A DNA stretch of 64,000 nucleotides from assembly GCF_050624435.1 (NCBI RefSeq), contig NC_134541.1, positions 11,586,995 to 11,650,994 on the forward strand. Reading direction: 5' to 3'. Made by a program: the position numbers and the translations under genes. The DNA is from Tenrec ecaudatus. Lineage: Eukaryota > Chordata > Mammalia > Afrosoricida > Tenrecidae. The number at the start of each line of letters is the position of its first letter. Within the stretch, counting starts at the first letter, position 1. The notes beneath the pieces are model-generated. The model did not search any database and was not told the DNA's origin. It saw only the letters and a list, made by a program, of their open reading frames with translations. Shown in pieces: positions 34,961 through 46,350 of this stretch.

Positions 34961-35530
34961 TCAATCAGGATCCCTTTTTTTCCTTGAGCATCTTCTATGC
35001 TGCATCCATGGCAGACATCGCTAATCAATCAGGACCCTCTTTCTCAGTGAGCACCATTCTAGACCTATGAGATGAGATGACTATAACTTCCTGGACTGAC
35101 CTCATGGTGCCTTTTTAAGGGTTGGGTGAGAAGGCGCATGTCAGGTGTGTGGCAAAGGGCCTGCATGTAGTAAGAACTCCAAGAAGGACTTCTGGTTGAA
35201 AAGCGCTGAGGTGGGAGTGTGAGCTGATGCCAGCCTTCAGCGCAGTGGAAAGGATGGTCCTTACCAGCGTGTAAGGATGTTTGCTGTCTGCCAGACACAA
35301 TCCATTGAAGTCTCCCATAAACCTGGTTTGGTACTGCTTTTAATCTTCATTTTGATAAGAAAGCTGAGGCCCACAGCAGTGAAGGGCAGGCATTATTTTC
35401 TCCACCTTAGGATGAAACATCTGAAGCCTTTTGCTGTTACGATGATCTCAGTGGTCTTCAAGCTATTTTTGCTTTTGGAAAGTAGAAACCCCCTTTAAAA
35501 ATAATAATAATTTTGAGTTGAGGATCAACT

Positions 35531-35749
35531 CAAACGAACCGAACCAAACTTACTGCCACCGAGCTGCTGCCGACTCAGAGCGACCCTAGAAGACAGGGTA
35601 AAGCTGCCCTTGTGGGTTTCCGAGACTGTAACTCTTTACCAGGAATAGAAAGCCCCATCTTTTCTCCTGTGGAGCAGCTGGTGGTTTAGAACTGCTGACC
35701 TTGAGGGTAGCAGCCCAACACATAACCGCTCCACCACCAGGGCTCCTCA
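35531..35749 (-). mobile_element. AFROSINE-like SINE
   Basis: Complete reverse copy ending in CCACCACCAGGGCTCC, the intact start of the element. Confidence 0.85.
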
Positions 35750-36664
35750 ACACGGAAGAAGGTAGAGCCACTCTGACTGATGTCAGCCTGAGGGTGGTCA
35801 GGGGCCCTGTCCACCAGGTCTTGCTCATTCTGATGTCAGATTAAAATAGAAGGTCGGGAGAGTCCATTGGCATTTCTCCAGCCTGGGTTCCCAGGAAACT
35901 GGCACTATGGTAAATCAGTCATTGGTGTCCCCATCTCCAATAAAGAAAAAAGAGTTTGGGATTTAATAGAAGTAAAGAGGTTCCCATGTGCAGCTCCCCT
36001 CAGCCAGGAGTGGGATATTCTCTTGGGCCTGTTTTATTCAGTTATTCAGTAAGGTAGGAGATAGTGTGTGGAGGTACAGATGGAGCACGAGGCGGGGAGT
36101 CCAGAGGCACGAGTGGGCGCTTTGGTGTGTCTTGTTGAACGACCATGAAGAAATGTCTTTTTGTCCTCGGAGGCTTAAGGAATCCTCTCAATCAGGGCTG
36201 GGGAAGTGCCAAGAGCCATTTGGGCACTTGTTACATCATGCGTGGGCCATACCGGTCAAACATTTAATGTACTCACCCCTCATGTGATGGCTGGCACTGC
36301 TCTTCGGTGTTGAGGGGTGTGATGTTAGCTGCTATTAACGATGCCCAGGCCCTATCCAGCCCACAGGCTGGATGCTACCCCTGCCCTAGAGGGACCTCCA
36401 AGACCTCAGCCAGCTCTTAAGTGTCCTAGTTCTAACCACTCACCGAGTACTTACTGTGTGTCCTGCGTGAGAGTCTAAGAGAAAGTGAAACTGGATTCAA
36501 ACTTCAACACAGGCCTTCGAAGAGCTCAGGCTTCACATGCGAAGCTGTGACAATCTACAGGAAACAAAGATTTCGCTGAAATATAGTACAGGGAAAACAA
36601 TGATAGTAAAACGATGTATCCATTCCTTGTTGTCCTATGCTCTTTACATCACCTCAGTACCCTC

Positions 36665-36740
36665 GTGCTCCAACAGAGGGCCCAGCTATTTGGCTAAAGT
36701 CGCATGGGTAAGTTAGTGGTGGAGCTGGGACTTGAACTTG
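36665..36740 (-). mobile_element. MIR-like relic, antisense
   Basis: TTTGGCTAAAGTCGCATGG and GTGGAGCTGGGACTTGAACT match antisense MIR. Confidence 0.5.
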
Positions 36741-37292
36741 GTTGTGGAACCGAAGTCACGTTCTCACCTTTCCTCTCCATTTGACATTCGTGATCTGAGT
36801 GTTTGGACCCATCTGTACCCAGACTAGACACCGCTCTGGTTTGTTGTTTTAAACCTGACCTTGAGACTTTCTTTAACACGCCCCTTTTATGGAAACCCTC
36901 ACCGTAGGCACCAACTCTCAGATGCCATCTGGCCCATCGACCACCACATGGTTCTAGGGACACGAGGATGAGTGAGGTGACCTTAGTTGCCCAAAGTCAC
37001 ACAGCGAGATCGGGGCACACGCAGGTCCCCGGAGGCCTGTCTCCGTGTACTTTTGAGGGGCCGAAGTTGGAGGTTCTCAATGTCCAGCGTAAGAGAAATT
37101 TCAGCATGTTAGACACATGACACAACGAACCTATTTTGACATTCGCTTCCTGAATTGAGATGACAGTTAGCTCTTTGTCATTAAGATGGAAGAGAAGACA
37201 AAAAGTCGCCCATCCCCGATGTGATTTCCCGAGGAGGGTCCATTTACGTTTATCGTCTGGATAGTACATGACCGATTCTCTTCTTCCCTCAG

Positions 37293-37464
37293 CATCCCTG
37301 TGACGGCGTCTCTCCCTCCACTCGAGTGGCCATTGTCTAGCCAGTCGGGCTCCTATGAGCTGCGCATTGAAGTACAGCCCAAGCCACATCACCGGGCCCA
37401 CTATGAGACCGAAGGCAGCCGGGGCGCCGTCAAAGCTCCAACGGGCGGTCACCCTGTGGTCCAG
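37293..37464 (+). CDS. NFATC2: NFATC2 coding exon 3 (completes codon 388; residues 389-445, start of the Rel-homology domain)
   Basis: Follows CTTCCCTCAG and ends CCAG before GTAGGG. The first base completes Ser388 (AG from exon 2 plus C). The translation runs from [12 protein letters not shown] to GGHPVVQ and appears essentially unchanged from other mammals. It enters the DNA-binding Rel-homology region. The loop [11 protein letters not shown] at 422-432 holds the residues equivalent to human Arg421, Tyr424, Glu427 and Arg430, which contact the GGAAA core. The exon ends in phase 0 and should join an exon starting Leu-His-Gly, which is not in this window. Exons 1-3 sum to 1335 nt, exactly 445 codons, with no frameshift or stop. 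Confidence 0.97.
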
Positions 37465-37738
37465 GTAGGGATGTGAATTTTTCGTCTTCCGTGTTCTTCA
37501 TTTGTCTCTGGGGCTCACTTCTGCGGAGCCGCTGTTGAAGTGTGTGTTGGCACCTGGCGGATTTGGGATTACCTCAGTGCCAGGAGGGAATCTTCTTCTG
37601 CACAGCAAGAGAAGTGTCCCCTGGAGTTGTAGAAGGCTGGGATCAATGTGCTTGCTTAGGGGATTGCGACCCTGTCTTTCCCACTAAGCCCTTGCTGGAG
37701 GGTGTGTGTTGCGGAGACACTGCCACCTGCATCTTGGG

Positions 37739-37964
37739 CAGGGGTCCTCAAACTACGGCCCGCGGGCCACATGCGGCCCGCCGAGGATATTTATCCAGCC
37801 CCCTGGGTGTTTTTGCCCCGGTTTGTTTTTTACTTCAAAATAAGATATGTTCAGTGTGCATAGGAATTTGTTCATAGTTTTTTTTAAAAAACTATAGTCC
37901 GGCCCTCCAACAGGTCTGAGGGACTGTGAACTGGCCCCCTGTTTAAAAAGTTTGAGGACCCCTG
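37739..37964. mobile_element. Non-autonomous hAT transposon, 226 bp, second family
   Basis: Terminal inverted repeats are perfect over 15 bp (CAGGGGTCCTCAAAC and its complement GTTTGAGGACCCCTG). An exact 8-bp duplication ATCTTGGG flanks it (37731-37738 and 37965-37972). The interior (GGCCCGCGGGCCACATGCGG near the left end, GTCCGGCCCTCCAAC near the right) has no reading frame. It differs from SPIN and resembles the OposCharlie/hAT elements also known from tenrec; that family name is tentative. It sits 274 bp downstream of the exon 3 donor. Confidence 0.85.
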
Positions 37965-38082
37965 ATCTTGGGTCTCAGTTTCAGATGAAAAGTCAGTCCA
38001 TTAGGGACAAGCAGCAGTGTGCTCTTCCAAATTCGGAGAAGTCGGAAAAAGTGAAAGCTGGGCCCAGTCAGACCCCCTAAAA

Positions 38083-38278
38083 CAGCGGTTACAAGCCTTC
38101 CTCACGCCGCCTCCCTGTCCTACAGTTTCTCATGTGGTGGTAACCCCCCCTAACCATAACACTCTTTTCATTGCTACTTCATCACTGTCATTTTGCTGCT
38201 GTTACGAATCGGGCAACCCCTGTGAAAGGGTCGCTTGGCCCCCCAAAAGGGTTGCGACCCACAGGCTGAGAACTGCTG
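38083..38278. mobile_element. SPIN-like hAT element, 196 bp
   Basis: Begins CAGCGGTTACAAGCC and ends CTGAGAACTGCTG. Flanks are CCCTAAAA (38075-38082) and ACCTAAAA (38279-38286), a duplication matching at 7 of 8 bases. Shares the same internal deletion (GAATCGGGCAACCCCTGTG) as the other full copies. Confidence 0.85.
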
Positions 38279-38654
38279 ACCTAAAACAACCATGGTTAAC
38301 ATTTGACATATTTCTTTTTCCCTTTCTTTCTTGACTCACAGACACGGCCTTCTCTATTTCCATATACGTGTGTCTGTCTTTGCCGGATGCTATTCTAGTG
38401 GCTGTGTAGTTGTGTGTAGACATCGCTGTGGACGTATGCCTTGCGTCTGTGCTTTTTTATTTAATCTGGAACTAAAAAAAACACAGGGAGGCATGTTCTG
38501 CCTGGCTTCCCTTTTTCCCTTCCTCCAATAAGTGCAATATTGCTCTTAGTTGTATCGGTGGGTTGAGTAGGAACTGTAGACTGGTTCAGTGAGCCAGGAC
38601 ATCAATTTATTTCAATGAACTTTTTGATTTTGCTGCAGTTGCCTTTCAGTGGGT

Positions 38655-38900
38655 TCGTTCTGTGATTTTTTAAAAAACATTTTATTAGGGGGTCATACAA
38701 CTCTTATCACAATCCATGCACATACATACATCAATTGTATAAAGCACATCCCTACATTCTTTGCCCTAATCATTCTCAAAGCATTTGCTCTCCACTTAAG
38801 CCCTCCGCATCAGGTCCTCTTTTTTTCCCCTACCACCCCGCTCCCCCCACGTTCTGTGATTAAAGACCTCCGTTCTTCCTTCACAGTGCACATCGCATCC
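38655..38900 (-). mobile_element. Afrotherian-type L1 3' end, antisense
   Basis: Shares CATTTTATTAGGGGGTCATA and CTCTTATCACAATCCATGCA with the copies at 784 and 55915, and the later segment CATTTGCTCTCCACTTAAGCCC. It is closely followed by RTE sequence from about 39350. Confidence 0.65.
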
Positions 38901-39349
38901 CCCCGCCCTCCCACCCCCAGCTGCTCTGTTCACAATAGCTAGAAATTGCCTAAGCGGAACCTAGCACATTCACAGGCAAGAATCAGACCCCCAAATCCTC
39001 CACAGATGATTTGCATATATACTCCTGGAGTTAAATCCTTCTATGATCATATTAGGGACTTACAGATCCTGGCCGTTGTTAATTTTGACATCTCGGCTCC
39101 TTGGGGTCTGTGTCTGTTGGTTGTGTCTCTCTTGGGCCCCGGGTCACACTGCGCTGCTTTGTTGCATGTCTCGTAATTGTTGATGGCGTCGTGACGTGGC
39201 GGTATACACAGGGCATTACGGAGACTCGGAATTTTGTTTCTTCCTCCAAAGGCCAGCTCAGTTGTGGACAGAGCGCTTCCACCCCCATCAGCCGACAGGG
39301 CCCTCCTGGACCATAACGTTGTAGCGAGAGGATAGTGAGATGGGAGTTC

Positions 39350-39720
39350 TTTTTGCCCGGGCTGGGTTCCAGCTCCTGGTGGCTGCCTGTGTGTGGCGCA
39401 GCAGTACGCATGGCCCGCCTGTGTCATCCTGGCGGTCATGGTGTGTTGGAGTCCACCGCTGTGGCTGCCACATCAGTCGGTCAGCTCCTAGAGGGCCTGC
39501 TTCATTTTGCGGGCGCGCTGCTTGCAGACACACGACGCCAGTCCTTCTCTAGCCGTTGGTCTTTGCAGATGATGTGTCCAGATTTGCCATCCTCACATCT
39601 GGGGCACATTCTGGTTGTGTGTCTTCTCAGACCGACCGGCTTGTCCTTGTGGCAGCCCATGGTAAGCTCAGTACCCCTTTGCCAACGTGGCAACTCAGAT
39701 GTGTTCATGGCTTCTCTGGC
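39350..39720 (-). mobile_element. BovB-like RTE remnant, antisense
   Basis: CAGCTCCTAGAGGGCCTGC, CCAGTCCTTCTCTAGCCG, GATGATGTGTCCAGATTTGCC and CTTGTGGCAGCCCATGGTA match antisense RTE order. A piece between these landmarks is missing compared with the 6604 copy. Confidence 0.6.
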
Positions 39721-39779
39721 TTCCCTTTCCACGGCTCAGCTTTTGTTCTGACTGAGCAGGCCCGGTTCCAAGTGCTGTG

Positions 39780-39885
39780 ACCTGGCTGACATCCTCACAA
39801 GAGCCCCGGGAGGCAGATGACAAAGAGCTGAGCAAGCACCTTGTTCAAGGTCAGAGAGGAAGTGGCGGACCCAGGAGTGCCTGGT
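39780..39885 (-). mobile_element. MIR-like relic, antisense
   Basis: CACCTTGTTCAAGGTCAGAG and GAAGTGGCGGACCCAGGA match the antisense MIR 'ttgcccaaggtcacacag...gcagagctgggat' segment. Confidence 0.5.
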
Positions 39886-41529
39886 TCTGTTTGCTGCACC
39901 ATTTTCCTCACCCCCCTACCAGCGTTCCCTGCCTCCTCTTCCTTGAGCAGAGAGAGAACCTGGTGGCCAGGGCTGCCCACTTCCTGCCTACAATTACCGA
40001 CCCCCTTCCCACACCAGTTTTCTCAGTTCACATCCGCCAACACACCCATAGGAGCCCCAATCCCAATTCCCAGGGAGTCTTTCGTTAGCCTTGGTCGTAG
40101 GGGCCACTGTTAGCTTGTGGCTGGGGGAGTTGGTCTGTGTGTACTTCAGGCTAATTCCACTCATTCACTGGAGACTGGGGCCATGGAAGTTTCTAGAACG
40201 AGGAATGCACTGCACTGGCTGTCCAGTCATGCCGGGCACTCACGGCTCCCACTGGCAGCTCTCAAGGGCCTGTCTCTCTTGTCCCTATAACTTTGAAGAA
40301 CCAGCAAGTGGTTCATACATTTCATTAACCAGATCCTCAGGAGCCTCAAGTGGAGACTTGGTTTCTCATTCCTCTGATAAGACCGTGTCCTCTTTCAAAT
40401 GAGATGTATAAACCTCTTATACAGCTTCAGCATAGAAGCATCAATTTTTAAAAAAGCGAATTTCTCTGAAACGTGAAGTGGCCAGTAGCCACGGAGTGAT
40501 CTTGCTTGTACCCTCCCGGTGGATGCGAAACCCCTTTTGAAATCGGGGGTCCCCAGGAGCTGCCCTTTTCCTTCCCTGCGTTGTTTGGGGCCTGGCTGCG
40601 CCCGCTGGTTTCTGTGAGCCCCTTCCTCCTGACCTCTGTATCGGGTCCCTAGTCCTGTGCCGGGCAGCAGATGGCTTTTCCTTTTTCAGTGTTTGGTCTC
40701 CACCCTTGTCATGCTCTGAGAGTCAGTTAAAAGAAAAATCCTGCCTCGTGGCTTGACGCCTCCTCTTCATGTGAAAACGGAGTGAATGTCAGATGGCTTG
40801 GCAAGCTCTCCTGAAGGATGCATGTAAAAACCACAAACATATGTCACATTTACGGGGAAAAAAAGGTGTCGGGTAAGTTCCCACCCCGGGGGACCCCTGT
40901 GTGAGCCCGATGAGCGTGGTGCCCTGCAGGGCTGTCAGTGGCTGATTTGGGGGCATGGAGACCATTGGGCTTCCCCTTGGAGGTGGGGCTGGCGAGGTGG
41001 ACTTGCAACCTGTTGGTGAGTAGCCAGATGCCTTTAGTCACTCTTAGCTGGTTTTCGGTCCTTGCGTGTTGCTGGAGAACGTTCTTTGCAAACCCGAAAT
41101 GCTTTTCAAGTTCTATCCCATTGGCCATTCGTTTGGAAATGTTTCATGCAGACAGATATTGTGACATGTCCCAGGCGCTATGTGACACACAACTGGGTGA
41201 GGTCGACGTAGGTCCAACCCCGACGGACCCCCAGACAGGGTGTCGTGTTTGTTGCTGAGATATGGCTGGGTGGGTGATGGAGGGTGGCTTGAGGGCGGCA
41301 AGGTGAGGTGATCTGGGATGATTGGCAGTCGGATGCCTAGACTCTGAGGCCAGACACTATCCATTGGGTTCAACAGCTCGGAGTGACTGCCACCATCACC
41401 GACCTCATGGAGAGGTGTCTTTGGAAGACCTGCTTTAGAGGGAGGGCCTCTCTGCGGAGGTGACTAACAGCTGGAGGCCAGGAGCGAGTGATAGAGCCAG
41501 CAGGGACACACATATGACCCTTCTCTCTC

Positions 41530-41960
41530 CCTTAGTGGTTCCCAGCACATGCAAAGGCCCTGTGGCAGGGGAGGGAGAGCTTGGCGTGTCGGAGGGAACT
41601 TGCTGTGGAGGTGGTGGAGTAGATGGGCCAGGCTAGGCAGACTCACAAGCATGTGCAGTGAGGAACTGAGTGTGATCCCAGCACAAGGGGAAGGGCACGT
41701 CAGGCTGTGAGCAGGGGGTAGGGGGAGAGTGGCGGTGATTTCAGTGTCTTTGTGATTACGCAGCTGCTTCTCGGTGGCTGGGCTAGAGAGTTTGCCAGGC
41801 TGTGACAGGTGGCCAGGTGAGAGGCCACAGTGGTGAGGGCCACTTGGCAGTGGAGGTGGATCTGTGGCCTAGAGGGCTTGGTGTAGGCTTGGCTGCAGGA
41901 GGGTCGGGAGCACTTGGTGGGTGTCTCAGCAGGGTGGTTGGTGGAGCTGTGGGCCAGGCT
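41530..41960 (+). mobile_element. L2-like relic, sense
   Basis: GCACATGCAAAGGCCCTGTG, GAGCTTGGCGTGTC and the following GGAG...GTGGTGGAGT segment match the L2 landmark 'aaaggccctgaggc...gagcttggc'. Confidence 0.5.
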
Positions 41961-42714
41961 GGGAAGATTGGGGAAGGAGTGATTTTGGGAGGGGGAGGGT
42001 TGGGATATAGAGAGTGTGGAGCTGCTTAGGAGGTGGGCAGGCCAAGCTGTTAAAAACGTAGTTGGATGTATGAGTCTGGGCTTCAGAGGCACCGTCCCGG
42101 GAGTTTGTAGCTTACCCCAAGACCACATGCTCAGTCACCAGGGGGCTTAGTGAGCCCCCACCGGTAAGGATTTATTCCTCATGCCCACAGTACCAGCCTG
42201 TGTCTCCCCCAAAGCAGCAGACTAAAGCTGGAACCATGGAAGAGACGAGAGATACCCGCACCTCCAGGCAGTTAGTGGAAATGACCGACTTGAGCCCATG
42301 TCAGGCAGGAACAGCGAGTGGTGGGGATCAGAGCATGTCGGAGTGTGTGCCTTGTCCCCAGGCAGCCCCCCTTTGTCACGCCTTGTGGGAACGTGGCCCA
42401 GGTGTCACTGGACTTTCCAGTTTTTATCCAGAGTTGCCGGACGTCTAGATCTTGACGAAACCTCCCTGGTTCTTTTGGTCTTGGCTGCTTCGTCCAGCTT
42501 TCAGTTAGACTGGCTCAGCGCTGCCCATTCATCTCCTCCGGGGGCAAATAAGGGCAGACGCCTTCGAGGGTTACCAATAAAAAGGGAGATTAGAGAGAAG
42601 GTGTGTTTATCCAGCCTCCACGAATTAGTCGGCAGGGAGAAGTGCCCTTCACAGCCTTGCAGGTGATTTCGCTTGTGGTGTTGGGGCCTGTGGTGTTGCT
42701 GCTGACGCGTAGCA

Positions 42715-42905
42715 ACCCTCTGGCACTGAGTCATGGAATGCAGGTGGGCTGCTAGCTGCAAGGTCAGCAGTTCAAAACCACCAGTCACTCCGAGGGACAA
42801 AGATGAGGTTTTCTACCCGTCAAGAGTGACAGTGTTGGAAACGCACAGTGGGGCCGCTCCACCCTGTCCTATAGTCTCTAGGAGTCAGCGTTGAATACGT
42901 GGCAG
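42715..42905 (+). mobile_element. AFROSINE-like SINE
   Basis: GGCTGCTAGCTGCAAGGTCA and CACCCTGTCCTATAG. Confidence 0.75.
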
Positions 42906-42929
42906 AGAGGGGGACAGAGCAGGGTGCCC

Positions 42930-43040
42930 ACGACTGGGATCTTTACAGAAGCAGACAGCCTCACCCCCTGTGTGGGTGGCTGGTGGCCTTGAACCACTGA
43001 ATATTCCGTTAGCAGCCGAGCACTGAACCACCAAGACTTC
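42930..43040 (-). mobile_element. AFROSINE-like head fragment
   Basis: Opposite strand to its neighbour, giving a tail-to-tail pair. GGCCTTGAACCACTGAATAT is the reversed head. Confidence 0.6.
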
Positions 43041-43855
43041 ATTGTTCTCCGAAAAAGCCCCAAATTGCGTGGAGGCAGAACAAGTCCAACAATCGACGTT
43101 CCGAACCGTCAGTAGTCGTACACCAGTTAGCTGCTTAAGTCCCCTCGGAAGAGCCACCCGCCTTTCGGTGAAACCTCGCCTCAGTCTATTTTTAGGAGTG
43201 GTCACTGGGGTCCTGAGGGGGACAACGCTCCCATTCAAAGGCGGCTCCGCAGGACGGGGCTGGAAGCGTTTCCATCCTGCCCCAGCGTGCGGGGGGACCT
43301 CACAATGGTCCAGTGAGAGTGGCCTTGTAACGGCACCTGACCCTGAAACTGTATTCCTGTCCCGGAAGTCCAGCCTGGGACACTTCCGGGAGTGTGTGTG
43401 TGTGTGTCTCTTGTGCTGAGGCGGCCACTCTTGGGGAGCCCTGTCTCATGGGATAGGCTGTCAGCAGACAGAAGGATCAGAAAACCACCTTTCTGCAGAG
43501 TTTCGACAGAATGTAACACGGCCCGGCCACAAGGTTCCCCTTCAAAGAAAGCACTTAGGATTCTTTCTAGCAGATGTTTCAGACACGGGGTGGGGATGGG
43601 GATTCCGGAGAAAGGGTGGTGCCTTTAGGAAGAATTCCGCACACTTGTAGAAACCTGATCACTGGTCTATCCGGGTAACTGTAACACCTATGCTGGGCCC
43701 TGAGTTGGGGGCAGTAGCAGCCCTGTCCACCTCCCCTCCACCCCCCAAGCCAGCAGATGCCGTCAGTCTCCAGACTCCCACCTTTGTAAGGTTGGCTACT
43801 TTGGGCCAGAATTTGGCAGCCCCATTGGGTTTCAGCATGTGTGCTCTCTGAAGCT

Positions 43856-44036
43856 TGGGTTATGCTCTTAAGTAGCTAACCACATGGTCAGTGGTTCAAA
43901 TCCACCAGCTCCTCCTGGGGAGAAAGATGAGGCTGTTTACTCCCGTAAAGAGTTACAGTCTTGGAATCCCACAGGGGCAGTTCTACCCTGTCCTATAGAG
44001 TCGCCAAGAGTCAAAACTGGCTTAATGGCCATGAGT
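43856..44036 (+). mobile_element. AFROSINE-like SINE
   Basis: Head start missing; CTCCCGTAAAGAGTTACAGT and TAGAGTCGCCAAGAGTC present. Confidence 0.8.
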
Positions 44037-45542
44037 TGGGGGGCTATTTAGAGAAAGGGAAGAAAGGTGTCGGGTGAGGTATCCCCTTCCCGCTGGGAGA
44101 AGCTGCGGCAGCACTTCTGGCGATTGGCCAGCCCGCCGGCTGCTGCTAGACTAATGAGGTTTTGAGCTTGGTGAGCTGTCCGTGTTCCCCCTCACTCCCT
44201 TTTTTAAGACCTGAAACAGGAAGTAGATCTTGCTGATGCTAATTTGTGCTGACAGACAGGCGCTGCTGCCTTTGCTTCTGTAGAAGGGTCCCTTCAGAAC
44301 CTTCCTAAAAGGGGAGAGTAAAAAAGGCACTGAGACGGTGGGCTGATTGATGGAGGAGAGACTCCCGAGGGGGTTGGGGGCTCTCGTCACTCATTCATTC
44401 ACCGGTCCAGAATGTGTGCTGAGCACCTACTGTGTGCCAGGCAGACTGCTCAGGCTTGGCGGATGCATTGGTATAAGGGGGAAGATGCCGAGGGGGGGGG
44501 GAACCAGCCCCCACAACCAATAAGGTCCTGCGGATCGATTGTGTAATTGAAAGCAGTAAATAGACAGAAAGTTCTGGGTGCTCACCTGTGCTATGAATCC
44601 AGGTCAGGGAGAGAAAGAGAGAAGGGTGTGGAAGAGGGGGAGAGGGAGAGAGAGAGAGAGAAAATCTATTGAATAATGTGTTTATATGGTCTCGGAATAT
44701 GCAGACCTCATGAATTACATATGTCACAAAGTGGGCAGCATCTTAACACTAGAGGTCCCTGAGCTTATTGGGGGGAAACAATACCTAATATCAGCACTGG
44801 GGGCCGGCAGGGGAGTCGGCTGCCCTTTGAGCAGGCCGTATTGTCAGAGGATCCTTAAGGCAGCACTATTACAGGAGGACATAGTGGAGATGATTTTTAA
44901 TTGGGAGAAAGTGATTGGGACTCATCTTGCACTCACAAACGTGAAGGCCCCCTCCCCCACCAGAATGCTGGCCTCCCAGGCTGGTCATCAGGAGCACAGC
45001 GAACGTGTCTGCATCCACGCTCTTCCTGGTCCTCAGCCTGACCGGAGAGGTCCAGGCAAGACAGGCTGGTGGTTGGGCCAGGGCAGTGGGTGTGGGTGAG
45101 AAGCTTCAGATTCTGTGAGCATTGTGAAAGCCGAGTGGCCAGGTGATGGGCAGGCTTAGGTCTTGGGGTTGGGGGTGGGGAGGTGGGGAGACCCTCCGTC
45201 TGTGTGAGGTGTGCCCTGGGAAAGGCCCTGGAGTCTCGGGGTTCAGTGCCCGGCCCTTCTTTTCAGCATCTCCTAGGGTGCCTCGATCCCAGCCCCTTCA
45301 TCTGAACATTCGGAATGGCGCTGCTGTTGGGGAGAAGCTACACAGCAGAACACACACTCAGTCGGGTTTCCACTTGCACAGTTCAGCGACTCTGAAGACT
45401 ACTATCTCTTGGGGTCTCCGTGCTCGCCCATCTTTCCCGAGTTGTCCCTCATGTCCCCCCTCCCCACACTGCCATCAGCACATCAGGCCCCTGAGGTTCT
45501 TCTCTAACTCTCCCTACCCGCCCAGTCTCTCTCTTTGCACCC

Positions 45543-45715
45543 ACAGGAGCCTTGGTGGCCCAGTGTTGAGACTCTGGGCTGCTAACCAAAAGGCCGGGGC
45601 TCGAACGCCCCGCAGCTCCCCTGCAGCAGTCTGCGTCCCTGAGCATCTGCATCCTGGTCAACCCTGCGGGGTCCTTCTGCCCTGCCCCATTGAGCGGCTG
45701 TGACTCAGAGTCCGA
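45543..45715 (+). mobile_element. AFROSINE-like SINE
   Basis: Starts AGGAGCCTTGGTGGCCCAGT; GGGCTGCTAACCAAAAGGCC in the head; body diverged. Confidence 0.65.
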
Positions 45716-46284
45716 GCCCCGGAGGAGGGCTTAGCTGGAGTTTGGCTTGGCCGCCACTTGAAAGACCCAGCAGAGCCTACAGACCAGACCTTGTGCATCT
45801 GCAGGCCAGATGTGTGGCCCCTTGCGTGACCTTGGCTGAGGCCCCTCAGAAGGGCCGGTTCTTCTGTGCCAAACAGACTAGAAAGCAGGGCATCCTGGGT
45901 GGGGTTGAGCATGATGAGGGCTGGGGAGCTCAGGTGTGTCTGTGGTATACCATCTCTACCTCACACACCAGTGTTGCCCAAGAAGTGTCCTCAGCCCACA
46001 CTAGGGGGTCAGTTGTCATGATTGGCCACTGAAATCCCATCACCCCCTGCAGGTAGAACACAGGAGGCAGATAGAGAAATAAGCTGTTCTAGAGGGTGAG
46101 TCTCAGTGAGGAACTTTCCCTGTTTGTTGCCATCGTTGGGGACATATTGAAGCGTCACGTCTTCGCTGGACCTTGTTTTGGCTGTGAGGGTACCCTGATG
46201 AGAGCCAGGCTCGCGGACACTTGTTGTGTGCTCCCTTGGGGGCCCTGGGTCCGCCTCAGAAGCAGGGAGTGTGGGGATACATTA

Positions 46285-46350
46285 CACCTCTCAAGTTACA
46301 GGCCAGGGAACTGGGGCACAGAGGGGGTAAGCAACCCGCCTAAGGCCACC
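46285..46350 (-). mobile_element. MIR-like relic, antisense
   Basis: CAGGGAACTGGGGCACAGAG and GCCTAAGGCCACCCAGCTGG match antisense MIR. Confidence 0.5.

Larger units (their letters stand above)
33652..37292 (+). other. NFATC2: NFATC2 intron 2 (3.6 kb)
   Basis: Begins GTGAGC and ends with the pyrimidine-rich acceptor TTCTTCCCTCAG. Contains a large CTCA/CT low-complexity block (34080-34284), four SINE copies or pieces, a ~64-bp imperfect local duplication (34950-35053) and an ancient MIR-like piece (36665-36735). About 35755-36660 and 36740-37292 show no recognised element. Confidence 0.9.
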
